From: Paramacrobiotus metropolitanus
Taxonomy: Eukaryota; Tardigrada; Eutardigrada; Parachela; Macrobiotidae
Assembly: GCF_019649055.1 (NCBI RefSeq)
Contig: NW_026570346.1
Location: forward strand, 308,206 to 372,205
Length of the DNA stretch: 64,000 bases
Direction of reading: 5' to 3'
The notes under the pieces: model-generated
The model's database searches: none
What the model was told of the DNA's origin: nothing
The model's input: the letters and a program-made list of their open reading frames with translations, nothing else
Position numbers and translations under genes: made by a program
Part shown: positions 21,830 to 34,900 of the stretch, in pieces
How positions within the stretch are numbered: position 1 is the stretch's first letter
Layout: each line of letters begins with the position of its first letter

Positions 21830-24800
21830 TATAGTGAAAGCACACGTACAAGTACGTACAATGTACAATTGCAGCGATATGACTGTATTCTCGTGAATGT
21901 GAACAATGTCCGCTCACCGCTGTCCATTGTGCCGTATTAGTGGTAATGAAAGTGCCCACGCAGCTGCGTTGTGTTGCAAAAGTGTGTATGCAACTTGTGT
22001 GTGCTTGTGTATGTAAGCTCGACCAGCGAGCGGATAATAATACAAGTATTATTCCGCCACTACAAACATGACAAGTATAAAGGTCTGACTATTTAGCGAA
22101 ATGTTTTCAAAAAATAGGCGCAATTGGAAATAGAAAATTTTCTCGTTTCCCCCCACAGGGAGGAAACGCGAAAATGACGAACGGGCGGAAATAAGGGAAA
22201 AGCGAGGAAAGCAACATAAAAGATGTAGAAAAGTAGCTCAAAAAAGTCACTTGTCTGAAGTTTTCCCTAAATTTTAAGTCATTTGGGAACGGACGCACGA
22301 TGGCACTAAATATACCCATTTTTAAATAAAAACGACTGTAGTTAAAGTTAGTCGATTAATGTGCGCCAAGTAACAATTTCGGGCAGAGGGGTTTTTTCTT
22401 GTAAAAACGGCAGCATTCTACACAATGATCGTGCTTGGCCAAGAAAAGGGAGATCTGAGACCTCCCACGTTTGACTTTCGAAAACTCCGCACGCAGGTTT
22501 TTTGACAATAAATATTTTACCAGTGCTTTCAGAAATCATCTGGTTTAAAGTCGTTTTTGCAACAGCAGTGTTTTAGCGTCAGAAGTACATGCTGGTGAAT
22601 AACTGGATTCACCAGAAAGTGTATTGTGGTGAATCCAGTGATTTTGCTGTACTATAGTTTTAATCAGGCAATAGCCAATTAACATAACAAAAAGCCTGCG
22701 CTGATAGACAACAAAAATTTCGATTTACATACACGTTTCAGAAACAACCAAAGTTATTACTGTCACTTCCAACTTTTGCTGTACTTTTACTGAATACGTA
22801 CTCCTGCAGTCCTGCGAGTCCGGCAATGGCCCGCGCTGAAACTTGGGTCCGGATTACTCACACTTGGATCTAGACCCCTCGAGCATGAATTACTTAACCT
22901 GGAATACGTAAATTGGATTACTTAAGATGACTTAAACATAAGAACATAAAAAATAACATAAGAATAAGAGAAAACATAAGAAAATGTAATCCAAGTTTGA
23001 GTAATCCAAAATCCGAATCCGAAATTAAGTTTCAGCGCGGGCCTTCATGGGGCCCCGATCAAGAAGTATTGCAGCCGCACATGTGTGGCGGTGACTGCAG
23101 TCATTTTGCTGTAGTGCAGTGGCTCGTGTGGTGTGGGTTTAGTCACAGTCAAGTCTTTCGTTATCGTTTTTCGTAAAACACAAATAACTTAAAAACAGGT
23201 TAACCGATTTAGAAGTTTCAAGCATCTCAAAAAGAGCAAACTTTTCTGAATCCACCAAAACCAAAACGAACACGATTCGGGAAGTAATAATCGAAGCTGT
23301 TCTACTTAACCCTCCAGCGGGCGGTAGCCGAAGGAATGCGAGTTTCATTTTGAAAATCGGGATTTCCCGATAAAAAAAATCAATTAAGAAAGGGAATTTT
23401 TTTTAAGCTTGTGCTGACCATAGGTCAGCCGTCGTGACTAGGGTGTTTGCCAACGCCAATGCCCATGAACGGTTTACAGCTTAAAAACATTTAATTTTGT
23501 GATAATTAGACGAATGGGAATAACATAAAAGCAATAATTTTATTAAATAGTACAAAAAAAGCACTTCCAAACAAGAGCATAGCAGCGGTCAACAAGTTGA
23601 CCACTGGTCAGCAAAAAAATTAAAATCTACAAAATCCCGTTGCCATGTATTTTGACCACTATTAACAGATGGAATACAGAAAATAAACGATGCTAACGAT
23701 ATTTCTCTCCCATAACTTTCATTATACTCTCATACGAGGCTGCACGAAGCATTATTTTTGAAGTTTAACATTGCATTTCCTGTATTTCTGCACGCCTAGC
23801 CGCCTTTATACTGCCCGCATTGTGCGCGCTTGCATTTTTCCGTGGTGTGGCCGCAAGTGCCACTATCTAAAAAGCTGCGCGGATAGTCCAGCTGCAGTGG
23901 TCATTGGCGCAGAACAAGATATTAGCGGTCGCTGGTCAGTAGCACCTTCTGGAACACATTAGCGACCGGAAGAAACTAGCTAGGCTGCCGCAAAGGTCAG
24001 GATCCCCAATGTGCACGCGTAAGTGTGCAATTGCTGTAGTTTTCAACCACCCGAGACTGATCACACAAAATTCGTGTTTCTGAAAAGCTGTGCAGCTCTC
24101 GCCTAACTTACCCAAGCGATGCATCAATATGTAGAAACGCGGCAAAGCGCGTGGTGTTGTGCCGAAATTCACAGTGTTATTGCAACATCTGAAGAATTGC
24201 AATCAGGACTACAATGTTCGGTTTTACCCGCGTTCTGTTTTCCTGAAGCAGACAAATTTAGAGGCGATTTTGCTTTTCGCCGACCGCCCGGGGTATTGAT
24301 ACGCAAAGCGTTTTTTGCCAGCTTCCGACCAACAAAACCGCGTGGCGCATGTTTTGCGTACGTACCGACAGCTACTTGATCTGATTACGTGATAAAGAGA
24401 AGCAGTCGAAATTGCATCCGCCCGTGTATCTGAGACCCTTCATGGGCAATGGTGTTGGCACGCAACACAATATTTTGACGGACTGTGGTCTTCTACTGTT
24501 CAACTTACAAGACCTGTGTTAATCGATTTTGGATAGAACGTTGTTAGTTGTACGTTGTTGATTTATCTCTGGTTTAATTATTCGTCCACTAATTAGTTAA
24601 TTAGCAAGATCTACGAGAGCTTGAAAAGTCCGAAATTAGCCGTTTTCGGGCAACGGTCATTTGTAATTGACTTGAGATATAAGTTTGAATTATGTTTTTA
24701 CTGCTTCTTTAAAGTCTCTTATTGCTAATTATGTTAATTGATATTCATTAACTGTTCCCAATCATTGGGAAAAAAATTCGGAAGACCATGTTGCGTCCTG

Positions 24801-25078
24801 ACGCCAATGCCCGTCAACGGGTTAAGTAAGTGCATGCCGTCCATTTTATTTATCATGGTGGCTTACTTAAGGAGAATTTATGCTATGGTAGCAAGACTGA
24901 AAATGAGCTGTTCGAAATTTTACAGTGTAATAAGAATAGTTACATCTATTACTGGGCGAAAGTTCAGTACATTCAGGTAGCAACGAAAAAACTTATTCAA
25001 GTTTTTTTGTTGCCGACCAGGAGCGATTTGGCGGGCTAGCGTATCTATCTACAGTACTGCCACCTGTGATCAAAATTA
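21830..25078. other. AT-rich intergenic DNA
   Basis: I found no supported gene. The only structure noted is a 13-bp hairpin (ACTGGATTCACCA at 22602-22614, inverted at 22626-22638). Short ORFs in between have no domain features. Confidence 0.5.
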
Positions 25079-25441
25079 GTGAAAGAAAGATTGCACCGAG
25101 ATGTGCTTTCTTTCAACCTGGAATATGCCTTGTGGCTGTTATATTCCAGGCCAGATTGCAAGAGTAATAGGACCCGAAAAAAATGTAGTAAATACGAATA
25201 TTTGGTAACCGAGTACGATTTTGTCGCTTTAGCTTTTGAGACTTTTGGTGTTGTCGGTCCATCGTGTTTGAAATTTTTACGTGAGTTGGGTAAACGCCTA
25301 AAGGATGCTACTTGTGAACGACGATCCTACGAGTTCTTGTTACAGCGTCTTAGCATCGAAATACAGCGTAGGAATGCGCTGTCGGTTACATCAACTGTTC
25401 CACGTTCTGATGGATTAAGTGCTGTTTACTTTGTTTTGTGA
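25079..25441 (+). pseudogene. C-terminal fragment of a retroelement polyprotein (non-LTR-type)
   Basis: A 120-codon frame whose second half reads KYEYLVTEYDFVALAFETFG, then GPSCLKFLRELGKRLKDAT, then FLLQRLSIEIQRRNA. From memory, this pattern (KY..L...Y.FVPxAxETxG...GxxxLxxLxxRL....R...FLxQRLSxxIQRxNA) is the extreme C terminus of reverse-transcriptase polyproteins common in cnidarian, tick and amphioxus genomes. The rest of the RT is not found upstream, so this is a 5'-truncated copy, as is usual for target-primed retroelements. An AATAAA lies 45 bases past the stop. Confidence 0.6.
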
Positions 25442-25486
25442 TCAGTTTTTGGGTATGATTTTAAACTGCTAGGTAATGACTAAACC

Positions 25487-25492
25487 AATAAA
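25487..25492 (+). terminator. Polyadenylation signal after the RT fragment
   Basis: AATAAA on the plus strand, 46 bases after the TGA of the RT fragment. Confidence 0.4.
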
Positions 25493-25499
25493 TATTGAT

Positions 25500-26638
25500 C
25501 ATAGGACCAGACAAGGCTCATGTTTACACAGAGGACGAATACAGCATAACAGAGGCGCTAGACACATAGCGCTATCCCGTGAGCGCACATGAAAGAGTGG
25601 CCAAAGTCCACTCTTCGCTGTGCACACACTCAGTGTGGCGGCACTGCAAGCGCAGAATCGGTAAGACCAAAGGAAAGCGCAGAACAAAAGAAGGTTCTTC
25701 GCCACTTTCTGAAAAATTTTCCAAAATTGACTTCTAAACTCAATAAGAATTTTCAAAGATGTCAGAAAATTATGACATTTGATCAGATTTAAGGAAAATC
25801 ATTTTCAAGAAGAATTGTGGAGCGTTTTTGTGAAAAATGTTTGCGTATTTTGTAAAAAATAAAACATAGGAACTTTGAGTGTAAAAAGTTTGTTTTTTTC
25901 AAGAATGGTTGAGTTTTTTGGAAAAAACGCTACACAGAACTTTACTCATTTTAGCGGAACACATCGCTACGCTTGAAAGAAAAATTTCAAAAATCTGCTT
26001 GAATTGTTATTGCTTCCGGAAAATAACGGCTTTTGATCAGTGACTTTTACATTTTAAAATTGTCTAACCAATTTCAGACTTTTAGTGTATGTAGCGAAAA
26101 TATCATAGCGTTAGGTCAGATGTGTACATAGTTATGATGCAGCACAAGCGCACGTATTGCGCCAGCGACAATAGGGTCGAAATCGGTATAATCTCTGCTT
26201 AAGTCTTCTTACGCATCGAAGTCGTTACGTCAAATACAAGCCACTGAAATGATTGAATGCAGTAATTCTGAAGCAGCGGGCGCAAATTTTAACAACTATA
26301 GCCAGACGGTTAACTGTCTGTGATGTATGCAACGTATTACTGAAATAGGTAAATAGACACCTGAAATAGGTACAATAAATATCTGAGAGAACACTGACTG
26401 AACGATAACTGCGAAGTAGATAATAACTATGTAGATACTCGTAAAATGTCGGTAGAGTACGCAGGAGCAGTCAAATGTATAAAACAGAAAGTTGCTGGGA
26501 TTTTAGCTACACAGCAATACAGGAATTGTTGTGCATCTTAATTATGAAGAAATTTCAACGTAAACACGATTAATGTTTATGCTACTAATACTAGTACTAT
26601 CGCATAACAAAAATTCAGAGCAAGCGTAATTATTAAGT
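25500..26638. other. Intergenic, nothing recognised
   Basis: AT-rich DNA with a small AGAGTGG/CCACTCT hairpin near 25592-25612 and no supported gene. Confidence 0.5.
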
Positions 26639-26640
26639 TA

Positions 26641-27163
26641 CTGTAGCGGCGTTATCAAGTTAGACCACAGAGTTCGTTTACCAGAAAAAAGCACAGTGAT
26701 ATACCCACGCTGCACGGGCAAAATTCACCAGCGCAGAAATTTGGAGTTCCTTGGGCAACATCCATGTTTTGGAGTAAAAAAACATTTTGTAACTAATTAA
26801 TGATATCTAAAAATTAAAACTCAGTTAAAAACTGTATTACAAAAGGCTAAAAGCCGTGCATGCAAATTAAAGCTCCTAATTTACCATGTTGGTTTGTTGT
26901 GGTTTTTGGGGTGCCCCTGCGGGGGGGGGGGGGTTCGGTGTTGTTCAGCACTGGGATTGACGGTAAACAAGTTTACAGAGAAAGCGTAGATGAATTTTAG
27001 AGATCTGATGATGAGGAAAGTATGGATATCAAATTTGCTATCAAAAAGGAGAAACTGTAAAATGGGATTTAGGTCGTGAATTTTGCCCGTGCAGCGTGGG
27101 TATATCCGTGTGCTTTTTTCCGGTAAACGAACTCTGTGGTCTAACTTGATAACGCCGCTACAG
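26641..27163. mobile_element. TIR element (MITE) of Tc1/mariner type, ~523 bp
   Basis: CTGTAGCGGCGTTATCAAGT starts an inverted repeat of about 85 bp. The left arm runs to about 26728 and the right arm from about 27078 to 27163, with only a few differences near the AAAAAAGCAC block and at the inner end. TA flanks each end, the usual Tc1/mariner target duplication. The centre is non-coding and includes a run of 14 G near 26930. No transposase is encoded. Confidence 0.85.
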
Positions 27164-27165
27164 TA

Positions 27166-28040
27166 CTATTACTTATTAGACGTACCCAAGCGCACGATAG
27201 GCAAATCGTTTTACGCCCTTTGCCGCAGGAATAATTCATTACTGCCAATGCTAAGTTGCTAACACGTTTTTTCCCATAACTCCCAGTCCGATAACATTTC
27301 TTCGTAGACCAGTTAACCGTTGCAGAGTTACTAACAGAATCAAAATCAGCGAATTTTTCTGATCTAAAAATCATCTTTCAGTTTGAAAAATGTCAGGACC
27401 AAATTCTGACTGCCGGTCCCCAACGCCCTACTGCAACCTGGGGTGGTAACAATAGAGTAGAAAGCATTCAAATTAATTTTTGCGTTCCGAACACTTACTC
27501 TAGGTGAATCGATAACGCTGATTCCGAATATGCTGTCAAAAAACATTTTTGAACGCCAATTAGCAAATCCTAAAATGCAAATAGCCATTGTTTACGGTCA
27601 GGCGGCAGTCGCTGTCAAGTGTCAACCGCCCGGGTAGGCTGTATGATGCTGTGCAAGCAGTTGAGTGCACGCATGCACGGCGCATAGTGCTGTACAGCAT
27701 AGATTTAGCGCACTGTAAAAAATAGTGCCAAGTTGAGTCGACGATACAGTAAACCAAAAGCGTGTAGCCCACCCCATCTGTTCAGCCAGCCGGTAATATA
27801 ATAATCGAAGTAAACTTTTTTGCAGGAACTTCACTCAACGAGGATTTGCAGGCTTAACTGCAGATACTTTAACGTTCTATTTTATTCCGCTACGATATTT
27901 AGTTCTTATTTCTCATGTTCGCCGAAGCGAAGCGAAGATCATTTAATACCGATAAATTGAAGAAATACATGTTTGGCAAGTGATTCTATTATTTTAAACA
28001 GGATTACCTTGGGTCGGTTGTTTGCAGCCGAAAGCGGCGT
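27166..28040. other. Intergenic, nothing recognised
   Basis: No coding, RNA or repeat feature could be supported. Confidence 0.45.
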
Positions 28041-28043
28041 CAC

Positions 28044-28120
28044 ATGTTCAGCGGAAAATACGATGCTAACAGCGTGCAGAACGTGAGCGTTGTGGGCCGC
28101 GGTGGAATATTGTGGTACGG
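28044..28120 (+). CDS. Possible first exon, paralogous to the minus-strand one at 28.58 kb
   Basis: An ATG opens MFSGKYDANSVQNVSVVGRG. A gtcagt donor follows near 28115 after codons for ILWY, and beyond it the frame continues as low-confidence Arg-rich text to 28316. The start and about 17 codons align, at protein and nucleotide level, with the minus-strand MPSGIDGANSVQYVTV starting at about 28578. Two such starts face each other 530 bp apart. Function is unknown. The match could also reflect an old inverted duplication without a gene. Confidence 0.35.
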
Positions 28121-28509
28121 TCAGTACGGTGTAGCGCGCCGCAGCCAGACGGTGGACAAGGGAGGCGGGCGGATAGTGCAGCAGCACGTACTGTACCTAG
28201 ATGGCGTCATATTCCACCCAAATACGCGCGACCCCGCTCTCTTACGTCGCCGACGCAAGCGCGCACTGCGCTCCATGTCTCCCGGTGCGGCAGACCGCGT
28301 CCGTAACTGCGCCTAGTCTGATCGATCCACGAACCCAGCGGCGTCCCCTGCACCAGGGCCGAAGGGTCGACAGCCCACTGAAATATATGCGCGGCAGATC
28401 AACGTTCGACGGCTACCCTCGACTTGGTTCGGAAAAAAAACAGACTTGGCCAAGCGCATGGTCTGGCGGCGTCGGCTGTGTGCAACCGGTTGATGCAACG
28501 CCTGTTCGC

Positions 28510-28578
28510 CGTCTCTCTTTCTCCCGGAACAGTAACGTACTGCACGCTGTTAGCCCCGTCTATTCCGCTGGGCATTAA
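28510..28578 (-). CDS. Possible first exon, paralogous to the plus-strand one at 28.04 kb
   Basis: The minus-strand ATG at about 28578 opens MPSGIDGANSVQYVTVPGER. It aligns start to start with the plus-strand exon-like segment. No good donor was seen, and the frame continues to 28399 without recognisable domains. Confidence 0.3.
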
Positions 28579-28609
28579 TGATACAGTTAACTGGGTGCTG
28601 TGTGGCACA

Positions 28610-31232
28610 CAACGGACAAAACAATTCCGCTTCCTCGAACTGAATCTTCCTTGGCCGTTGCCACCGTGCTCAGCGATGTGAAGAACTCAGGTGCAGGTAA
28701 AATCTTGTTTATGGTCAAAAAGGAACCGCACTCTATCCGCTAAGTAGTGGTTAGGTTCTATCGTGAGAGCAATGGAGGAGCCCCAAACTAGAGTAGTGCC
28801 ACACTCCTCGTGCTATTGCACACTCCTTCATCGTCATTCTTATACATGCATAGTGCATACCTATTTACTAATAACGACTGAAAACAATGAAACAATCATC
28901 CGCAACAGTTATACCACAATCACAACAAGAAAAATTCCTGTATACTGTCCTGCTCGGGAATCGTGCCCATAACGCATATCGCATTCCCGCGCTGTATCTG
29001 TATAGACAAATACCTTATTTAAACTCACCGTCAGATTGGAAATGACACAGTAAGGATGGAAATGGAAATATTCCTATTTGTCCCGCAGTTGTCCAAAATG
29101 TTTAAAATTGCTGAAGGAATGGATTGAGGTTTGTTGTCGATAATTTTCTAAATAATTATAAGGCTGAGTGAAGTGAAAAATTCCTGAATCCGCGCAGCGC
29201 ATGCAGGACATGCATCAGTTACTCCAGATGAATGCTTAGCTTGGCATAGAATCTAATGAACGGCGAAAAACGCGAGGAAGAGAACACCTATGGACTGGGT
29301 AAGGGCACGCTACTGCTAGGCTCTGACAGAGCAATGGCGGGATCCGTCAGGCAGTGTGTGAGTGTGACCAGCAGACAGGTTGCAATGCCACAGTTGTTGT
29401 GATGTACTTCGTTATGTATGAAGCAGTCTAAGGACCAATCGGGAGTCGTTCCTCCACCCTACTTTCCATTGATTTTTTCGAAATTAGTGCGTACGGTAGC
29501 GCAGTGAGGGGCGTATGTTAGGTGCGGTCCGTTGCAATGCTAACTGGGAAGATTCATCATTTTGGATGCATTTTTGGCAGCGATGTTCGCCTCTACGGGT
29601 ATTCTGAACAAAAAAGATCCTTTCCAGATTATTTGGTCTGCGCCGCTGAAATTGTTGAAAACGAAATGAATTTTATTAGTTTTACGGCGTCATACATTCA
29701 CAGGTAGGTCTATAACACTACGTACACACTGCTGTACGTAGTGCTGAAAATGCTTGCTGAATCGTGCCAGTTTCTTGCAATTGCGTCTTTACAAAACCAG
29801 TGACGAAACCGTGAAGCTACGCCACCCAAACCACTGCACCACACCAGGACAGCTACAGCCATCGCTATACTTGTGCGGTTACGCCGTCGCTGTGTCAGGG
29901 ACACATGCGCAGAATGCAGGAGAGCGTAACCGAACCACCGTTGCCATTTCACTTACTGGCTGCGTTGTAAGCGCCAGCGTCGCGTTTATTATACGCGCAC
30001 TATTCTACGTTCGGCTAACGTTGCATATTTCTGCATTGCCGTAAAGGCAGACCGGCTGATTTCGCCACAGTCCTGATCCAGTCGGCAAATTTTAAAAAAA
30101 TTGTTTAAAAAATGGCACGCTTTTTAAAAAGTGGTAAAGAAAAAAACACTGGTTTCAGTGGGTCTACAGATACAACGACTCCCCGGCGTAGCTTAGGCGT
30201 ACGGCTCCCAACCGCCGCAGGGCGCCATCCCGGCGAGAATCATCAGTGCGTTCGATTTACCGCGGCAAAGAGCGCAGACACGAAACTTAAAAACGCATAA
30301 GAAAACTGAAAAGCCAAGCAAATAATTATAAGGAACAGTGACAATGATTAGATAAAATATCAATACACTTATTACTGCTTTAATTGGCAATCGAACTGTA
30401 AGCCTCGCTGTAAACATATGGTGGACGAAACGAATTATGGACGGAAAGACTGGGCACGAACTGAAGTGATATAGCTGTTTTATAACAGAAAAATTAGTGC
30501 GATCGTTGATTCGATATAGAGCCTTGTAACGAAAGAGACGCCATATTGTTAAGTAAGGGAAATCCAAGAGTGCTTAATAGTTTATATTCAAGAACCGTGA
30601 GACAGTTCAGCTTCAGTTTTTTCAGTTTTTCTAAAACCTATAGAACTTGTTCAAATATAAGGGTGTTAAAAAAGCTCTATCCGTTCGATCCATTCGTCTA
30701 TGAGTTTTAATAGTAGTTAGGCTTTTGAAAGTTGCTGTAATTTCCACTTTTTTGGCGTTTTTTCAATCTGTTGGTGAGTTTAATGAGCAAGCGATTGCGG
30801 GCTACTTTAATATGTTTTCCACCACTGCTTCCACGAGAGTCATAACACCCAGCTGTAATTTTCTTTCTTTGCTTGACCATCTGAAGGTTTTTATGGTAAA
30901 AGCATCGGAATTCGTTGCACCAGAATAGAGTCGTCCACGGTTTGCCACATCATGCCCAGCGGTAGATACGGATTACGCTGATTCTGTATGTTTTGAAAAT
31001 GAAAGGTGCGGAGCGGACACGTGGTGGGAGTGGGAGAGAATGGTACTTTCATCGATCCGCTCTGTCCCAACCGACGACGGGAATAGGTTAACAGCGGCAT
31101 CATGGGGCAGTCTTCCCAAACTTTCTAATGCGTCCCATTTTTTTGTAGGCTATCGGCGCTTCATATATCGCTCAAAATGGAGCAGTAGTAGCCTAACAGT
31201 ATCCAGCGCATGGCCTGATTGTTTCATTCAAT
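28610..31232. other. Intergenic, nothing but a small hairpin
   Basis: CACTACGTACA at 29716-29726 is inverted at 29733-29743. No gene is supported. Confidence 0.45.
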
Positions 31233-31271
31233 ATCCCTTTGGGACATGCACGGTGCATGTCCCAAAGGGAT
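31233..31271. repeat. Perfect 39-nt palindrome
   Basis: ATCCCTTTGGGACATGCAC is followed by one G and then its exact reverse complement. It is a 19-bp perfect foldback. Confidence 0.9.
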
Positions 31272-31804
31272 GGTGACTTCCACAATCTCTCTCCTGGACT
31301 TCCGGCTGCACTGACTGTGCCGAAAACAACCCCAGCAGAATTTAGACGTTTTTCCACTCACACAGCCCAAAACTTGTCGTAAAAATATTTTTCTGAAATT
31401 AGTTACTGAATCAATAAAGCCAACAGTATGGCGTGAGTAACCACGCTAGTCAACAAAGTGTTAAGAAATGAGAGTGAAGTACCATAACTTAAAGGGTTCG
31501 CATTCGCCGTGTACTTAACTTTAATTTGAACGAAATTCAAAATACTTTACTAATCCTAGTTTATTACAAGCTCATTGTTAAGTCGAAATGTTTCTGTACC
31601 TAAACCTGGTTTCGTACGAAATTATTAACTAAACAACTTCTTCTCCAAGTGCAGCGCCTTTGCCGGTCTAAACTTCAACGCTGCAATAAAAACTGTTTCG
31701 CACGGATTTCTCCAGTCTGCTCCCGAATACGTTTGGCCAGGACCGAAATAAAACCTTGAGTACTCGGGCCACAACATCCCATAGTTTCGAAAGCAAAAGG
31801 CTGG

Positions 31805-31925
31805 ACAGGTTTCTTAGGGTCTTCGGTTTCTTCGGTTTCTTAGTTTGCTTAGGTTTCTTAGGTTTCTTAGGTTTCTTAGGTTTCTTAGGTTTCTTAGTTG
31901 GCTTTCTAAGGTTTCTTAGGTTATT
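31805..31925. repeat. 9-bp GGTTTCTTA array
   Basis: About eight near-perfect GGTTTCTTA units lie directly left of the 32-bp satellite. The minus-strand Lys-Pro-Lys ORF over it is a repeat translation. A degenerate version lies at 9.9-10.08 kb. Confidence 0.85.
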
Positions 31926-31960
31926 TCCTTCAGTGTTCATGATGATGTTCATGATTCATA

Positions 31961-34900
31961 CGTTTTTGTCCGACCTTCATATCGTAGCCGGACGTTTAAG
32001 CCTGACTGTCAGTTCGTACCCCGACGTTTCTGCCCGACCGTCAATTCGTAGCCGGACGTATCAGCCTGACTGGTAATTCGTATCCGGACGTTTCTGCCTG
32101 ACTGTAAATTCGTAGCCGGGCGTTTCAGGCTGACCAATAGTTCGTATCTGGACGTTTCAGCCTGACTGTTAATCATAGCCGGCCGTTTTTGCCTGACCTT
32201 TAGTTCGTAGCCGGACGTTTCCTCCCGACTGTAAATTCGTAGCCGGACGTTTCTGCCCGACCGTCAATTCGTAGCCGGACGTTTCAACCTGCCTGGTAAT
32301 TCATAGCCAGCCGTTTCTGCCAGAATGTGAATTCGTAGCCAGACGTTTCAGCCTGACTGTTAATCGTAGCCGGACGTTTCAGCCTGACCTTTAATTCGTA
32401 CCCAACCGTTTCTACCCGACCGTAAATTCGTAGCCGGGCGTTTCAGCCTGACTGTTAATTCGTACCCAGACGTTTCTGCCCGACCGTCAATTCGTAGCTG
32501 GACGTTTCAGCCTGACCTTTAATTCTTAGCCGGACGTTTCAGCCTGACTGGTAATTCGTATCCGTACGTTTTTGCCCGACCTTCATTTCGTATCCGTACG
32601 TTTTTGTCCGACCTTCATATCGTAGCCAGACGTTTAAGCCTGACTGTCAGTTCGTACCCCGACGTTTCTGCCCGACCGTCAATTCGTAGCCGGACGTATC
32701 AGCCTGACTGGTAATTTGTATCCGGACGTTTCTGCCTGACTGTAAATTCGTAGCCGGACGTTTCAGGCTGACCAATAGTTCGTATCTGGACGTTTCAGCC
32801 TGACTGTTAATCATAGCCGGCCGTTTTTGCCTGACCTTTAGTTCGTAGCCGGACGTTTCCGCCCGACTGTAAATTCGTAGCCGGACGTTTCTGCCCGACC
32901 GTCAATTCGTAGCCGGACGTTTCAACCTGCCTGGTAATTCATAGCCAGCCGTTTCTGCCAGACTGTAAATTCGTAGCCAGACGTTTCAGCCTGACTGTTA
33001 ATCGTAGCCGGACGTTTCAGCCTGACCTTTAATTCGTATCCAACCGTTTCTACCCGACCGTAAATTCGTAGCCGGGCGTTTCAGCCTGACTGTTAATTCG
33101 TACCCAGACGTTTCTGCCCGACCGTCAATTCGTAGCTGGAGGTTTCAGCCTGACTGTTGATCGTGGCCGGCCGTTTCAGGCTGACCTTTAATTGGTACCC
33201 AACCGTTTCTACCCGACCGTCAATTCGGAGCCGGACGTTTCAGACTGACCTATAGTTCGTATCCGGGCGTTTCTGCCCGACCGTTAATTCGTAGCCGGAC
33301 GTTTCAGCCTGACTGTTAATCGTAGCCGGCCGTTTCAGCCTGACCTTTAATTCTTAGCCGGACGTTTCAGCCTGACTGGTAATTCGTATCCGTACGTTTT
33401 TGCCCGACCTTCATTTCGTATCCCTACGTTTTTGTCCGACCTTCATATCGTAGCCAGACGTTTAAGCCTGACTGTCAGTTCGTACCCCGACGTTTCTGCC
33501 CGACCGTCAATTCGTAGCCGGACGTATCAGCCTGACTGGTAATTCGTATCCGGACGTTTCTGCCTGACTGTAAATTCGTAGCCGGACGTTTCAGGCTGAC
33601 CAATAGTTCGTATCTGGACGTTTCAGCCTGACTGTTAATCATAGCCGGCCGTTTTTGCCTGACCTTTAGTTCGTAGCCGGACGTTTCCGCCCGACTGTAA
33701 ATTCGTAGCCGGACGTTTCAGCCTGACTGTTAATCGTAGCCGGCCGTTTCAGCCTGACCTTTAATTCTTAGCCGGACGTTTCAGCCTGACTGGTAATTCG
33801 TATCCGTACGTTTTTGCCCGACCTTCATTTCGTATCCGTACGTTTTTGTCCGACCTTCATATCATAGCCGGCCGTTTTTGCCTGACCTTTAGTTCGTAGC
33901 CGGACGTTTCCTCCCGACTGTAAATTCGTAGCCGGACGTTTCTGCCCGACCGTCAATTCGTAGCTGGAGGTTTCAGCCTGACTGTTGATCGTGGCCGGCC
34001 GTTTCAGGCTGACCTTTAATTGGTACCCAACCGTTTCTACCCGACCGTCAATTCGGAGCCGGACGTTTCAGACTGACCTATAGTTCGTACCCGGACGTTT
34101 CTGCCCGACCGCCAGGTCGTATCCGGGTGTTTCTGCCCGACCGTCAATTCGTAGCCGGACGTTTTAGCCTGACTAGTAATCGTAGCCGGCCGTTTCAGCC
34201 TGACCTTTAATTCTTAGCCGGACGTTTCAGCCTGACTGGTAATTCGTATCCGTACGTTTTTGCCCGACCTTCATTTCGTATCCGTACGTTTTTGTCCGAC
34301 CTTCATATCGTAGCCGGACGTTTTAGCCTGACTGTTAATCGTAGTCGGCCGTTTCAGCCTGACCATTAATTCGTAGCCGGACGTTTCAGCCTGACTTGTA
34401 ATTGGTATCCGGACGTTTCTCCCCGACCGTCATTTCGTAGCCGGACGTTTCAGCCTGACTGGTAATTCGTATCCGGACGTTTCTGCCCGACCGTCAATTC
34501 GTAGCCGGACGTTTCACCCTGACTGTTAATTCGTAGCCAGCCGTTTCTGCCAGACTGTAAATTCGTAGCCGGACGTTTCAGCCTGACTGTTAATCGTAGC
34601 CGGCCGTTTCAGCTTGACCTTTAGTTCGTAGCCGGACGTTTCAGCCTGACTGCAAAATTCGTAGCCGGACGTTTCAGGCTGACCAATAGTTCGTATCCAG
34701 ACGTTTCTGCCCAACCGTCATTTCGTAGCCGGACGTTTCAGCCTGACTGTTAATCGTAGACGGCGGTTTCAGCCTGACCTTTAATTCGTACCCAACCGTT
34801 TCTACCCGACCGTCAATTCGGAGCCGGACGATTCAGACTGACCTATAGTTCGTACCCGGACGTTTCTGCCCGACCGCCAGGTCGTAGCCGGCCGTTTCTG

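Noticed and set aside
31668-31952. Lys-Pro-Lys-rich protein on the minus strand
   Set aside because: It is the 9-bp GGTTTCTTA array in translation.
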